Assembly: GCA_040002435.1 (NCBI GenBank)
Contig: JBDUEM010000046.1
Span: 1 to 35,004 of the forward strand
DNA length: 35,004 nucleotides
Origin: JANXXV01 sp040002435
GTDB taxonomy: Bacteria; Acidobacteriota; Terriglobia; Bryobacterales; Bryobacteraceae
Direction of reading: 5' to 3'
Part shown: positions 1-8,578 of the stretch, piece after piece
Numbering within the stretch: position 1 is the stretch's first letter
Layout: every line of letters starts with the position of its first letter
Made by a program: the position numbers and the translations under genes
The notes under the pieces: model-generated
What the model was told of the DNA's origin: nothing
Database searches by the model: none
What the model saw: the letters and a program-made list of their open reading frames with translations, nothing else

Positions 1-2
1 TG

Positions 3-485
3 ACATTGACGCGCTCGGATGGGACGACACAGACCGTAGACGATCTAACGAAGCCCGTCTATGCCACCCTTTCTGGATATGACGATTGGTCGAACCTGAA
101 GTACAACTTCCAGACTTCGGATCAATTTAAGGATGGCATCCATTTGAACCCCGATCTCGTCGAGGCTACTCGAGAGGTCGCCGATTCCCGGGTGCAGGAT
201 ACAAATCAGGTTCCGGTCGCGCTGATCGAGCCTGTCGGACCAGGGGCCGTGATCTATCGGGAGATCCAATTGGATGGCTCCAAATCGGTAGACCCTGAAG
301 GTAATACGCTGAGTTACTCGTGGCGGGTAATCGCCGGGTCTGCGGCTTTGCTGCACGGTGACACCGCCAAGCCTACGGTGCAATTTGGAACTGGTTTTGG
401 TGAATACAAATTCGAGTTAACCGTTACCGACGAGAAAGGCGCGGTCAGCCGCGCTGTCGTGACTGTTTTCTACGTGGGCCGCTAG
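3..485 (+). CDS. C-terminal part of a secreted protein with a PKD/Ig-like domain (5' end outside window)
   Basis: The reading frame is open from the left edge to a TAG at 483-485. A TTG at 6 is the first possible start in view, but the frame continues to the edge, so I read it as the tail of a longer gene. The first ~65 residues include a DDWSNLKYNF segment of a kind seen in large secreted bacterial proteins, some of them metalloproteases; this is a weak memory match. The last ~85 residues look like a PKD/Ig-like beta-sandwich, with LDGSKSVDPEGNTLSYSW followed by YKFELTVTDEKGAVS, the usual pattern of that fold. Such domains mediate binding or spacing in exported proteins. The catalytic part, if any, lies upstream and cannot be judged. 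The gene converges on the DUF1552 gene, with 82 bp and a hairpin between them. Confidence 0.7.
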   Translation, partial: TLTRSDGTTQTVDDLTKPVYATLSGYDDWSNLKYNFQTSDQFKDGIHLNPDLVEATREVADSRVQDTNQVPVALIEPVGPGAVIYREIQLDGSKSVDPEGNTLSYSWRVIAGSAALLHGDTAKPTVQFGTGFGEYKFELTVTDEKGAVSRAVVTVFYVGR

Positions 486-491
486 CACTAT

Positions 492-532
492 GGAAGGGGC
501 GGCTCTGCCGGTTTTGGCACGGCGCCCCTTCC
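492..532. terminator. Hairpin between convergent genes, possible bidirectional terminator
   Basis: A perfect 10-bp inverted repeat pairs GGAAGGGGCG (492-501) with CGCCCCTTCC (523-532), with a 21-nt loop that contains a small GCC/GGC stem. It lies 6 bp after the stop of the leftmost gene and 35 bp beyond the stop of the opposing DUF1552 gene. No T-run follows on either strand, so intrinsic termination is not assured. Confidence 0.45.
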
Positions 533-567
533 CAGAACGTAGCCGGTGTTCACCCGCTTTCGTACTT

Positions 568-1878
568 CTATACCTCGTCGAGGGGCTTGGTCGCGTCTCC
601 AAATTGAGGCATCCGCAGTTGCATTTTGTCCATCAGAGATAAGTACAAGCGGCACATCTGGCGCTCGGGCTTCTCAGTGTAGTCGAGCACCTGTCCGCCG
701 CGGATGCGTCCGCCGCCGCCTCCGAGCACAAGGACCGGCAGCCGCCGGGCTTCGTGGCTTCCGGTCAGCATGCTCGAACAGTACAGAAGCATCGTGTTAT
801 CCAGGAGCGTGCGAGGGCCTTCCTGAATGGAATCCAGCTTGCCGGCAAGATAGGCAAGCTGCTGGAGGAAGAATTGGTTCACCTTCAGCCAATCCGCGGT
901 ATCGGAATGGGACAGCAGATGGTGAATCATGTAATCCACACCCAGGTTCGGGAAGCGCAGAGAACTGTGATCGTTATTTAGCTTGAGGGTCGAAATGCGC
1001 GTGGTATCTGTCTGGAATCCGAGCACGACGATATCCGCCATCAGCCGCATATGCTCCGCGATGTCCTGCGGAATGCCATCCGCCGGGCGAGCCATATTGG
1101 GCTTGTCCAGGGTCGGCCTCCAACCTTGCAGCTGGCCTCGCTTACCGGCGTTCGCAATCCGTTGCTCTACATCGCGCACCGAATCCAGGTATTCGTCCAG
1201 CTTGCGCTGGTCGCCCGTACTGATATCCCGCCGCAGACGCCCGGCATCTTCCATCACGGCATCCAGAACGCTTTGATCTGCCTTACTCGTCTCGTCCTTA
1301 AATAGCCGGTCAAATGCGAGCGCAGGATAGATTTCGAGGGGCGTTGGCGTGGTAGGGGAGCTCCAGGAAATGTGCGAGCTATACAGCATCGAGTAGTTCT
1401 TATGAACCGCGGGGTTCGATTTTTCGCAACCCAATACCAGGCTTGACACCTTAGTAGATCCGCCGTAGCGTTGCGCAAGAAGCTGATCGATACTGGTGCC
1501 TGAGCGAATGTCCCCGCCCGAAGCCAGCGGTGCGCCCGACAGCAAGTTGCCGGTTTGCGAGCTGTGAATGTTCCCCTTCAGCGCTTCCGCGTTGAACAGC
1601 CCGTTGATCACCAGCATCTTCTCGCGCAGGTCATGCAGCGGGGCCAGGACTTTGCCCAGCTCCATCTGTTTGCCTTCACCCTTGGCCCACCACTCCTTGC
1701 TGTGAAATCCATTACCCGAAAACAATACCCCGAACCGGACCGGAGCCTCGCTCGAAGACTTGTTCCCGCGTGGCTCATCGCCCCATACGGGCAGGCATTC
1801 CATCCACGGGAGAGCCATGGTGACGCCCATGCCGCGCAGCAACCGCCGCCGCGAAAACTGGTGATCGTGTTTGTTCAT
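568..1878 (-). CDS. DUF1552 family protein, Tat-exported
   Basis: This 436-residue protein matches the DUF1552 (HXXSHH) family, whose chemistry is unknown. The N-terminus carries a twin-arginine signal, SRRRLLRGMGVTMALPW at residues 9-25, so it should be exported folded. The family-naming motif appears near residues 320-325 as HLLSHS, so the last histidine of HxxSHH is a serine here. A glycine-rich stretch (LGGGGGRIRGG) lies near residues 385-395. It follows the DUF1592 cytochrome gene with only 7 bp between stop and ATG, and its GGAGGA ribosome site lies inside the end of that gene, so the two are almost surely one operon. DUF1592/DUF1552 pairs are a recurrent arrangement in Planctomycetota and Acidobacteriota. 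They are thought to form a periplasmic pair, but substrate and reaction are not established. Confidence 0.9.
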   Translation of the reverse strand: MNKHDHQFSRRRLLRGMGVTMALPWMECLPVWGDEPRGNKSSSEAPVRFGVLFSGNGFHSKEWWAKGEGKQMELGKVLAPLHDLREKMLVINGLFNAEALKGNIHSSQTGNLLSGAPLASGGDIRSGTSIDQLLAQRYGGSTKVSSLVLGCEKSNPAVHKNYSMLYSSHISWSSPTTPTPLEIYPALAFDRLFKDETSKADQSVLDAVMEDAGRLRRDISTGDQRKLDEYLDSVRDVEQRIANAGKRGQLQGWRPTLDKPNMARPADGIPQDIAEHMRLMADIVVLGFQTDTTRISTLKLNNDHSSLRFPNLGVDYMIHHLLSHSDTADWLKVNQFFLQQLAYLAGKLDSIQEGPRTLLDNTMLLYCSSMLTGSHEARRLPVLVLGGGGGRIRGGQVLDYTEKPERQMCRLYLSLMDKMQLRMPQFGDATKPLDEV

Positions 1879-1885
1879 AGCGTCG

Positions 1886-4800
1886 TTACTCCTCCGTGGC
1901 GGCGTCGCGGCCGCGAATCTCGCGGAACTGCCTGCTTCCTACAATCATCTCAATAACTGAGCCAACTTGAGAATTGGCTGCCAGTATCTGTTTTTGCATC
2001 TGGTCCAACACCGGCTCATCGGAAAGCTGCACTGCCCTTCCCAGACCATAGCCGAGCAGCTTGCGGCAAAACTGACGGACGAAGGCATCACGTCCCTTCG
2101 TCAGCAAATACTGCCGCAATCCTTCTAACCCGTCCATTTCCGTGCCGTCCATCACCTTCGTTTTCGTATTAATCGGACGTCCGCCCAAATCCTTTTCCCG
2201 AAACCGGCCGATAGCATCGAATGCTTCGAGCGAGTAGCCATAGGGATCGATGCGCTTATGACACGATGCGCAGCGGGCATCGGATGTGTGTTTTTCGGTC
2301 ATCTCCCGCATCGTCAGAGTTAAATTCGCCTCGTCCTCCGGCAACTGCGGTACATCCTTTGGAGGGCGCGGCAGTTTATCGCCCAGCAGCACTTCCGCTA
2401 CCCAATTGCCGCGCAGGATGGGGCTGGTGCGCGAGGCTCCCGACTGCTTCGAGAGAATCGCCGCTTGACCGAGAACACCGCCGCGCGAGTGAGCCTTCAT
2501 GCCATCCACACGACGCCACTCCGGTCCGGTAACTCCGTCGATACCATAGTGGCGCGCCAAACGCTCATCTAGAAAAGTGTAGTCCGCATCCAGTAAGCTG
2601 AGCACCGGACGATTGTTCCGGAAGAAGTCGGTGAAGAACTGCACAGACTCTTCGTACATGTCGCCGCGCAGCCCGGCAAACGTTGGAAAATGACGCTCGC
2701 TTTTTTCGTCCAGGGTGTCAAAGTCGTAGATGTGCAGCCAAGCGGCGCCGAACTCCGTGGCCATGCGCCGCACGCGGTCGTCCTGCAGCATTCGCTTTGC
2801 CTGGACAGCGATGCCTTCGGGTGTCCGCAGCTTACCTGCTGCTGCCGCTGCACGCAGTTCCGCATCGGGTTCGGAAGACCATAGGAAGTAGCTGAGACGG
2901 CTCGCCAGTTCCCAATCGCTAACGGGTGCGGGATTCGCGCCAGGGGCAGCCTTCTCGGTGCGATACAGGAAAGCCGGTCCCGCCAGCACTCGCGCCAGGG
3001 TTAGGCGAATGGCCTCTTCGTGTGGCAACTCCTGTGACCGCAGCTTCTGATACAGCCCGCGCAGTTCCTGTTTCTCGGCAACTGTGATAGGACGCCGGTA
3101 TGCCTTGTCCGCAAAATCGATAACCGCGTCCAGGTGCTTTGGTTCGGCCGCGAGCATCTGCCGGCGAAAGGCCGCGGCGCGATCTTTAATCGGCTGGCGG
3201 AGAGGTTCGAACTTCGAGGGGTCGGCGTCCTGCGTGGCATATTGCCAGAGCTGCTCGAAGACGTCCACCTGTTTCAGCGGCGCTTGACTGATAAACATAA
3301 GCTGATCCCACAGCCGGTCGAGCCTCGCCTTTTCGACATCGTTCAGTACGAGCCTTGCGAGTTGATTGTCTTCGCGATGGAAGAGCGTGAGTGTCACCAC
3401 CTCATCCACGGGAACGATCTTGGTGTAACAGAGCGACGCGGGAAACGCCTGCCGAAACTCCTCGAACTCCGCTTCGATGCGCTTTCGAGCTGCGCTCCCG
3501 TCATTCACCACCACCGGCATGGCGTAAGACACTCTCTGATTGTTGGAGGTCCAGGTACCGCTGGCAGTCCGGATCATCGTGTGGGCAGGTTGCAAACCGG
3601 ATTGCAGCTCCGGCTTTTCGGTCAACACCTGCAATTGCACGCTGCCTTCTGCGCCTGCGACAGGGTCCAGTGATCCGGTTACAGAGAACTCGCTGTCGGC
3701 GACCAGGTCGGCCGGCAAAGTCACTTCAATGACGGATGGCGCCTTGGTCCGCAGGTTCGGGCCATCAAAACTGGCGGGATCGATACCCCATGAAGAAGAG
3801 GCTCCGCCACCCGTTACGTCTACGCTCGCTGTTGCGAACAGGGGACCCGCCAACGACGTCAGCTGACGGAACAGAGCCCGGTCCGGCGTATCTTCCGCGG
3901 GCGCGGGGGATGTCAACAACTTTTGGAGAGCTGCGGCGAGTTGCCGCTTTTCGGCCGGGTTGTCTGATGACTGCCATCGTGCCAGCAGCGACCCGCGGGG
4001 GATCACCGTGCCGCTGCCGGCGCCCGCAACCGGCTCGCCATAGAAATGCCAGATGCCCGCATGACCTGCCGAGTCAGCATGCGGGTTCGCTGCCAACACA
4101 CTGCCTGAGACGTCACGAGTAAGGGACCAATCCTGGCCATTACCGGATAGATGCAATTCCAAATCGGTGAGATCGCAGGAAGAGTTTCCTTCGCGCGGAC
4201 CTATCAAGAGCGACACGAGATCGCCCGGCTTTACCGACACTCTCTCCAGTGGACCGACCTCTGTAGCCGCGGTGCGGTTGCTCAGGCCTTCTGCAAGGCG
4301 CTGCCGGGTTCCCCCGCTCCGCAACTCCAGGGACCATGTGATGCCGTTGCCACATTCAACATGCGCGTGCTTGACAGTAGCCTCAATGCGTATCGAACCG
4401 GCTATCGGACAGCGCCATCCGACTGCCGCGTAATCAGTGGGTGTGGGCAGAACGGCCACACCGCGGCCTTTCATGTTGCCCGGAATGCGCACAGGCTGGT
4501 CAGTGGAATTGGCGTATAGGGCAGGTTCCTTGCCTCCTCCCCAACCCTGTACAAACGCATACGGCCCGGTCTTCTCGATTTTGGAATTGAGATGCACAAG
4601 GTTCAGCGCAATCCCGTCAGTCAGGCCGAGATAATCGAACCAGGCCTTCTTCGCGATGGAATCGACAGGCCCGCCGGTTTCGATGCCCGCTGCCGCGTTC
4701 AAGGCTGGCGCGGTGGACGAGATAATCTGCTGCCGCTTCTGACCGAGCACGCCCGCTAACGCGCGAACGTCGCGCAGCAGCACGGGAGGCCGCCCGGGAA

Positions 4801-5992
4801 TCGTGAGGCGCGGCTCCTGCCATATGACGGCATCACCCGCCGCACCATCGCCCGCATTGCCAGTCACCAGATAAAGCTTGGCCGCGTTGCCCGGCGAAAC
4901 AGCCAGCTTCGTTTTAAACTCTTGTTGCCGAACCAGCGGAGTTACCGGCTCCATCCAGGCCTTCGGGCCATCCACTTTTCCAATGTGGCCGACGCTACTG
5001 AATTTCCAAAGGGTCTGCTGCCATTGCTCAATCGTCTCCTGCAAGGCCGGCACGTCGGCTGGACCCGCCGCGCGCCATCTGCGGCGAAGATCGTCCAGCA
5101 GCGGCGACGGCTTCGTTCCTCTCATGAGTTGGACCAGGAACGCCAGGTACTTCGGGCTCAAACCCTGCCGGGCAGCCGCGCTATTCACGCTTTGCCCCCG
5201 CCTGACGTCCAGGGACGCGGACAGATATTTCCTCAGAGGCAGTATTCCGCCGCGGTTCTTGTCCAGTTCCATGCCTTGCTGCGTGACCGTTTCGGCGCCT
5301 CCCGATTCGGTGTACCGGTTGTAGATGGCGCGGATCTCGCTTAAGGTCTCGTTCGTCCAATCGCTGCGCGACGTCGTCGGCGAGAACCGCAATCCGTCCG
5401 GCAGCAGTACGGCATGGCTGGCGATACGCTTGGCCGAATCCAGATACTTGCCAAAAAGCGCCGGTGACATGACCAATGAGTTACCTGTATTGGTAAAGCC
5501 CTCACCCGCTGCTCCGTCTACTGGGAATTCCTTCGCCGGTTCCAGCGTTCGCACTCCGGTCAGATCGCGGACCGTGAAGGTGTACTCTGCATTGTTGAGG
5601 CGGCGCAACACAACGGGGCCGGGATCTCCGGCGCGCCCCTGCGCGGCTTGGCGGAGAGCATCGCGTACGGAGGCGAGCATATGGCTACGCTGTTCAGCAC
5701 CCGGTTGCGGCATCCCCTTAGGGGGCATTTCGCCCAACGTCAGTTGGTCGATCACCGTCTGCCAAACTTTGGGGTGTTTGGCGACATCCGCCATAGAAGT
5801 GAAACGTTCCAAGTCGAGATCGCCGGTGTGGAGCGCTGTCGAGTGGCAGCCCAGGCAGTATTGCTTTACTAACGGCCGCAAATCCCGCTGGAATGAATCC
5901 TGCGCCCGCAAGCCATCCGATGAAACGAAGAACATGGTGCACATCGCCAGCCAGCAGCTGACCTTGACTACGGATTTCATTCGTTTCAGCAT
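1886..5992 (-). CDS. Secreted DUF1587/DUF1595/DUF1592/DUF1588/DUF1585 planctomycete-type cytochrome c protein
   Basis: This is a 1368-residue exported multi-domain protein. After a signal peptide (about residues 1-31) comes a c-type heme motif, CLGCH at 46-50. A DUF1587-like block follows (~127-192, RRLNNAEYTFTVRDLTG), then a long central region without a family I can name (~200-930). DUF1595 (~940-1005), DUF1592 (~1010-1140), DUF1588 (~1150-1250) and DUF1585 (~1288-1362) complete it. A second CASCH motif (1241-1245) sits at the DUF1588 end, so two hemes are possible. The domain order is the standard one, and the length is above many relatives because of the central region. The ATG at 5992 has GAGAAG only 3 nt upstream; the ATG four codons in (MKSVVKVSCWLAM) is an alternative start. 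It is the first gene of an operon with the DUF1552 partner. Its role in redox chemistry is inferred from the heme motifs; no substrate is known. Confidence 0.92.
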   Translation of the reverse strand: MLKRMKSVVKVSCWLAMCTMFFVSSDGLRAQDSFQRDLRPLVKQYCLGCHSTALHTGDLDLERFTSMADVAKHPKVWQTVIDQLTLGEMPPKGMPQPGAEQRSHMLASVRDALRQAAQGRAGDPGPVVLRRLNNAEYTFTVRDLTGVRTLEPAKEFPVDGAAGEGFTNTGNSLVMSPALFGKYLDSAKRIASHAVLLPDGLRFSPTTSRSDWTNETLSEIRAIYNRYTESGGAETVTQQGMELDKNRGGILPLRKYLSASLDVRRGQSVNSAAARQGLSPKYLAFLVQLMRGTKPSPLLDDLRRRWRAAGPADVPALQETIEQWQQTLWKFSSVGHIGKVDGPKAWMEPVTPLVRQQEFKTKLAVSPGNAAKLYLVTGNAGDGAAGDAVIWQEPRLTIPGRPPVLLRDVRALAGVLGQKRQQIISSTAPALNAAAGIETGGPVDSIAKKAWFDYLGLTDGIALNLVHLNSKIEKTGPYAFVQGWGGGKEPALYANSTDQPVRIPGNMKGRGVAVLPTPTDYAAVGWRCPIAGSIRIEATVKHAHVECGNGITWSLELRSGGTRQRLAEGLSNRTAATEVGPLERVSVKPGDLVSLLIGPREGNSSCDLTDLELHLSGNGQDWSLTRDVSGSVLAANPHADSAGHAGIWHFYGEPVAGAGSGTVIPRGSLLARWQSSDNPAEKRQLAAALQKLLTSPAPAEDTPDRALFRQLTSLAGPLFATASVDVTGGGASSSWGIDPASFDGPNLRTKAPSVIEVTLPADLVADSEFSVTGSLDPVAGAEGSVQLQVLTEKPELQSGLQPAHTMIRTASGTWTSNNQRVSYAMPVVVNDGSAARKRIEAEFEEFRQAFPASLCYTKIVPVDEVVTLTLFHREDNQLARLVLNDVEKARLDRLWDQLMFISQAPLKQVDVFEQLWQYATQDADPSKFEPLRQPIKDRAAAFRRQMLAAEPKHLDAVIDFADKAYRRPITVAEKQELRGLYQKLRSQELPHEEAIRLTLARVLAGPAFLYRTEKAAPGANPAPVSDWELASRLSYFLWSSEPDAELRAAAAAGKLRTPEGIAVQAKRMLQDDRVRRMATEFGAAWLHIYDFDTLDEKSERHFPTFAGLRGDMYEESVQFFTDFFRNNRPVLSLLDADYTFLDERLARHYGIDGVTGPEWRRVDGMKAHSRGGVLGQAAILSKQSGASRTSPILRGNWVAEVLLGDKLPRPPKDVPQLPEDEANLTLTMREMTEKHTSDARCASCHKRIDPYGYSLEAFDAIGRFREKDLGGRPINTKTKVMDGTEMDGLEGLRQYLLTKGRDAFVRQFCRKLLGYGLGRAVQLSDEPVLDQMQKQILAANSQVGSVIEMIVGSRQFREIRGRDAATEE
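1890..1895 (-). promoter_or_regulatory. Ribosome binding site of the DUF1552 gene inside the upstream gene
   Basis: On the minus strand GGAGGA lies 11 nt before the ATG at 1878 and within the last codons of the DUF1592 gene. This fixes the DUF1552 start and implies coupled translation of the pair. Confidence 0.7.
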
Positions 5993-6025
5993 ACACTTCT
6001 CACATGCTCATCAGGGTCTTGGGCC

Positions 6026-6033
6026 AGTATACT
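6026..6033. promoter_or_regulatory. Symmetric -10-like element between two divergent cytochrome operons
   Basis: AGTATACT is a perfect palindrome that reads TATACT on both strands, a 5/6 match to a -10 hexamer. It lies in the 57-bp gap between the ATGs at 5992 (minus) and 6050 (plus). The -35 positions at 17-bp spacing match only 3/6 in each direction. It could serve both operons. Confidence 0.35.
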
Positions 6034-6049
6034 GTCTATAGCTTTTGCT

Positions 6050-8566
6050 ATGACACTCCGTTCCCTTCGCTTCGTCGCGATCGTCAGCATCTTTACCCTA
6101 AGAATCGCTCTCGCCCAGACTTCCGCCAAGGATGTCGAATACTTCGAGACGAAGGTTCGTCCCGTGCTCGCTCAGAATTGCTATCAATGCCACGGTCCAC
6201 AATCGAAAACAGCCTTTGGCAACCTCCGGCTGGTGAGCCGCTCTGCTCTTCTGAAGGGCGGCGATTCCGGTCCGGCGCTGGATCTCGGCAACCCCGCGCA
6301 GAGTCTGCTGCTCCGGGCAGTCCGGTACGAAGGTCCGCTCACGATGCCGCCCACGGGGAAGATGAAGGCGGACGACATCGATGCGCTGGTGCAGTGGGTA
6401 AAAATAGGGGCGCCTTGGCCGGAGACTCCGGAGGTCGCACCGGTTGCCCCGGCGGCGCGCAAGAGCGTCGAAGAACGCCGCAAGGACCACTGGGCGTGGC
6501 AGCCTGTAAAGCGAAAAGCTCCGCCTGCGGTGAAAAACACGCAATGGCCTCGGGGTGCAGTGGATCAGTTCGTCCTCGCCAAATTGGAGGAGAAGCATCT
6601 TAGCCCGGCACCGCCGGCGAACCCTTATACACTCATCCGCAGAATCTATTTCGCAATTACCGGCCTGCCCCCGAAACCAGAGGATGTGGAAGCCTTCGTC
6701 AAAGATCCGTCCGATACGGCTTTGGCCGCGATGGTCGACAAGCTGCTGGCATCACCGCAATTTGGAGAGCGGTGGGGCAGGAACTGGCTGGACTCTACTT
6801 ACTTTGCCGACACCATGGACGTTGGGCGAAGAATTCCCGCCAAGCACGCCTGGAGATACCGGGACTACGTGATTGATTCGTTCAATCGCGACAAGCCATT
6901 TAATCAGTTTGCCCGGGAACAAATAGCGGGCGACCTGATGCCTTACACAACGAACGAGCAGCGGCGTACACAGGTGATCGCGACAGGCTTTTTGAGCCTC
7001 GGTCCCTGGGCGCTGGTGAATGCCGACAAAGATCAATTAAAGATGGACGTTGTCGATCTTCAAATAGATATGATCGGCAAGTCGTTTCTTGGCCTCACGC
7101 TAGCCTGTGCCCGCTGCCACGATCATAAGTTCGACCCTATCCCTCAGAAGGACTATTACAGCGTCGCCGGCATTCTTACCTCGACGCAGACGCTGAAGGG
7201 AATTATGACGGACGTCTTCAGCGACCTGAACCGCCTCCGTCTGCCTGAGACTCCCGCCGAAGCGGCTGAGTTTGAACGGGAGATGGCCAAATATGATGGC
7301 CAATTCCAGCAACTGAAGGGACGTGAGGATTCGCTCGATCACCGCAAACAGGAGAAGGAAGCGAAGTTGGCTGCGTTTCGCAAGGCTCAGCCGGAAAAGG
7401 GTGACAAAGCAGAGGAAGACCGGCTGACAAAAGACGCGGGAGAGGTGGAGTCGCAGCTCAACGAACTCCGCAGCCGCATCAAACTGCTGGAGTACATGAA
7501 GCCGGTGCTTCCCCAGGCATTCGCGGTGGAAGATGCAGAGAAGCCGGCCAACACGAATCTGACAATTCGCGGAAACGCCCACATGTTAGGTGACGAAGTG
7601 CCGCGAGGATTTGTTCAGATCGCCACCCTCAGCCAGCCGCCGGCCATTCAAAAGGGCAGCGGGAGATTGGAACTGGCGCAATGGCTCGCAAGCCCGTCGA
7701 ACCCGCTGACAGCGCGAGTGTACGTGAACCGGGCCTGGTATGACATATTCGGCGAAGGCATTGTACGGAGCGTTGACAACTTCGGCTTGCGAGGAGAAAA
7801 GCCGAGTCACCCGGAACTGCTGGATTACCTCGCCGCGAATTTCATCGAACAGGGATGGTCGGTGAAGAAGCTGGTTCGAGAGATGGTGCTTTCGCAAACG
7901 TTCCGCATGGCGAGCTCGCCGAATCGTGCGATGACGGAGGTCGACCCCGAGAACCGGCTGTTGTGGCGGATGAACCGCAAGCGGCTTTCCGGCGAAGAGA
8001 TTCGCGATGCCATCTTACAGATCGACGGGCAATTGGAAGCGGGGCGAGGCGGACCCTCGCTGGGGTTGGAGATACCGGGTAACCTGAAGCCGTTTGAACC
8101 CACGTTCGTCGATGAGAAACTCCGTCTGCGGGAAGACATCAGGAATCGGCGCACTGTTTATCTGCCGGTTCTCAGAAAGAGCCAGATGGATTCGCTGGAC
8201 ATGCTGAATCTGTTCGGATTTCCCGATGCCAATCAGATCAACGGGCAGCGCGCGAACACAAGTGTCCCCACCCAGGCGCTGTACTTAATGAATTCGCCGT
8301 TCTACCGCGAGCAGTCGCAGGTGATGGCGCGCCTGGTGGAAGACCGGCTTGGCCTTTATGATCGTGCGCGGGTCGCGGACCTCATCTGGCGTGTTTACAA
8401 TCGGCCGGCCACTGACCAGGAAGTGCAGGAAGGCCTGGATTTCGTCTATGAGATCGAACGAATGCTGCGGAAACAACCCAATCCGCCGGCTAATTCTATT
8501 GAAGAGGCATGGACACGCTATTGCCAAACGCTGTTCGCCTCCAGCGAGTTTTTATTTAAGGGATAG
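6050..8566 (+). CDS. Secreted PSCyt1/DUF1549/DUF1553 planctomycete-type cytochrome protein
   Basis: This 838-residue protein has a short signal peptide (1-22) and then a PSCyt1 cytochrome c domain with heme motif CYQCH at 44-48. The distal heme ligand may be the methionine of LTMPPTGKM (~98-105). DUF1549 spans about 172-378 and contains a second CxxCH, CARCHDHKFDPIPQ from 353, which is conserved in this family. A charged, probably coiled-coil linker (~405-485) leads to DUF1553 (~540-790), with the typical GSGRLELAQWLASPSNPLTARV and GEKPSHPELLDYLA blocks. The 12-bp gap to the next gene indicates an operon with the DUF1501 partner. No ribosome site is evident before the ATG, so a short-leader transcript is possible. 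The function of the family is unknown; periplasmic electron transfer linked to substrate turnover is an inference. Confidence 0.93.
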   Translation: MTLRSLRFVAIVSIFTLRIALAQTSAKDVEYFETKVRPVLAQNCYQCHGPQSKTAFGNLRLVSRSALLKGGDSGPALDLGNPAQSLLLRAVRYEGPLTMPPTGKMKADDIDALVQWVKIGAPWPETPEVAPVAPAARKSVEERRKDHWAWQPVKRKAPPAVKNTQWPRGAVDQFVLAKLEEKHLSPAPPANPYTLIRRIYFAITGLPPKPEDVEAFVKDPSDTALAAMVDKLLASPQFGERWGRNWLDSTYFADTMDVGRRIPAKHAWRYRDYVIDSFNRDKPFNQFAREQIAGDLMPYTTNEQRRTQVIATGFLSLGPWALVNADKDQLKMDVVDLQIDMIGKSFLGLTLACARCHDHKFDPIPQKDYYSVAGILTSTQTLKGIMTDVFSDLNRLRLPETPAEAAEFEREMAKYDGQFQQLKGREDSLDHRKQEKEAKLAAFRKAQPEKGDKAEEDRLTKDAGEVESQLNELRSRIKLLEYMKPVLPQAFAVEDAEKPANTNLTIRGNAHMLGDEVPRGFVQIATLSQPPAIQKGSGRLELAQWLASPSNPLTARVYVNRAWYDIFGEGIVRSVDNFGLRGEKPSHPELLDYLAANFIEQGWSVKKLVREMVLSQTFRMASSPNRAMTEVDPENRLLWRMNRKRLSGEEIRDAILQIDGQLEAGRGGPSLGLEIPGNLKPFEPTFVDEKLRLREDIRNRRTVYLPVLRKSQMDSLDMLNLFGFPDANQINGQRANTSVPTQALYLMNSPFYREQSQVMARLVEDRLGLYDRARVADLIWRVYNRPATDQEVQEGLDFVYEIERMLRKQPNPPANSIEEAWTRYCQTLFASSEFLFKG

Positions 8567-8578
8567 AGCAGGATACCT

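Noticed and set aside
5325..6041. Open frame of 238 codons on the plus strand across the start of the DUF1592 gene
   Set aside because: It is antisense to a recognised signal peptide, heme motif and DUF1587 block and resembles no known family.
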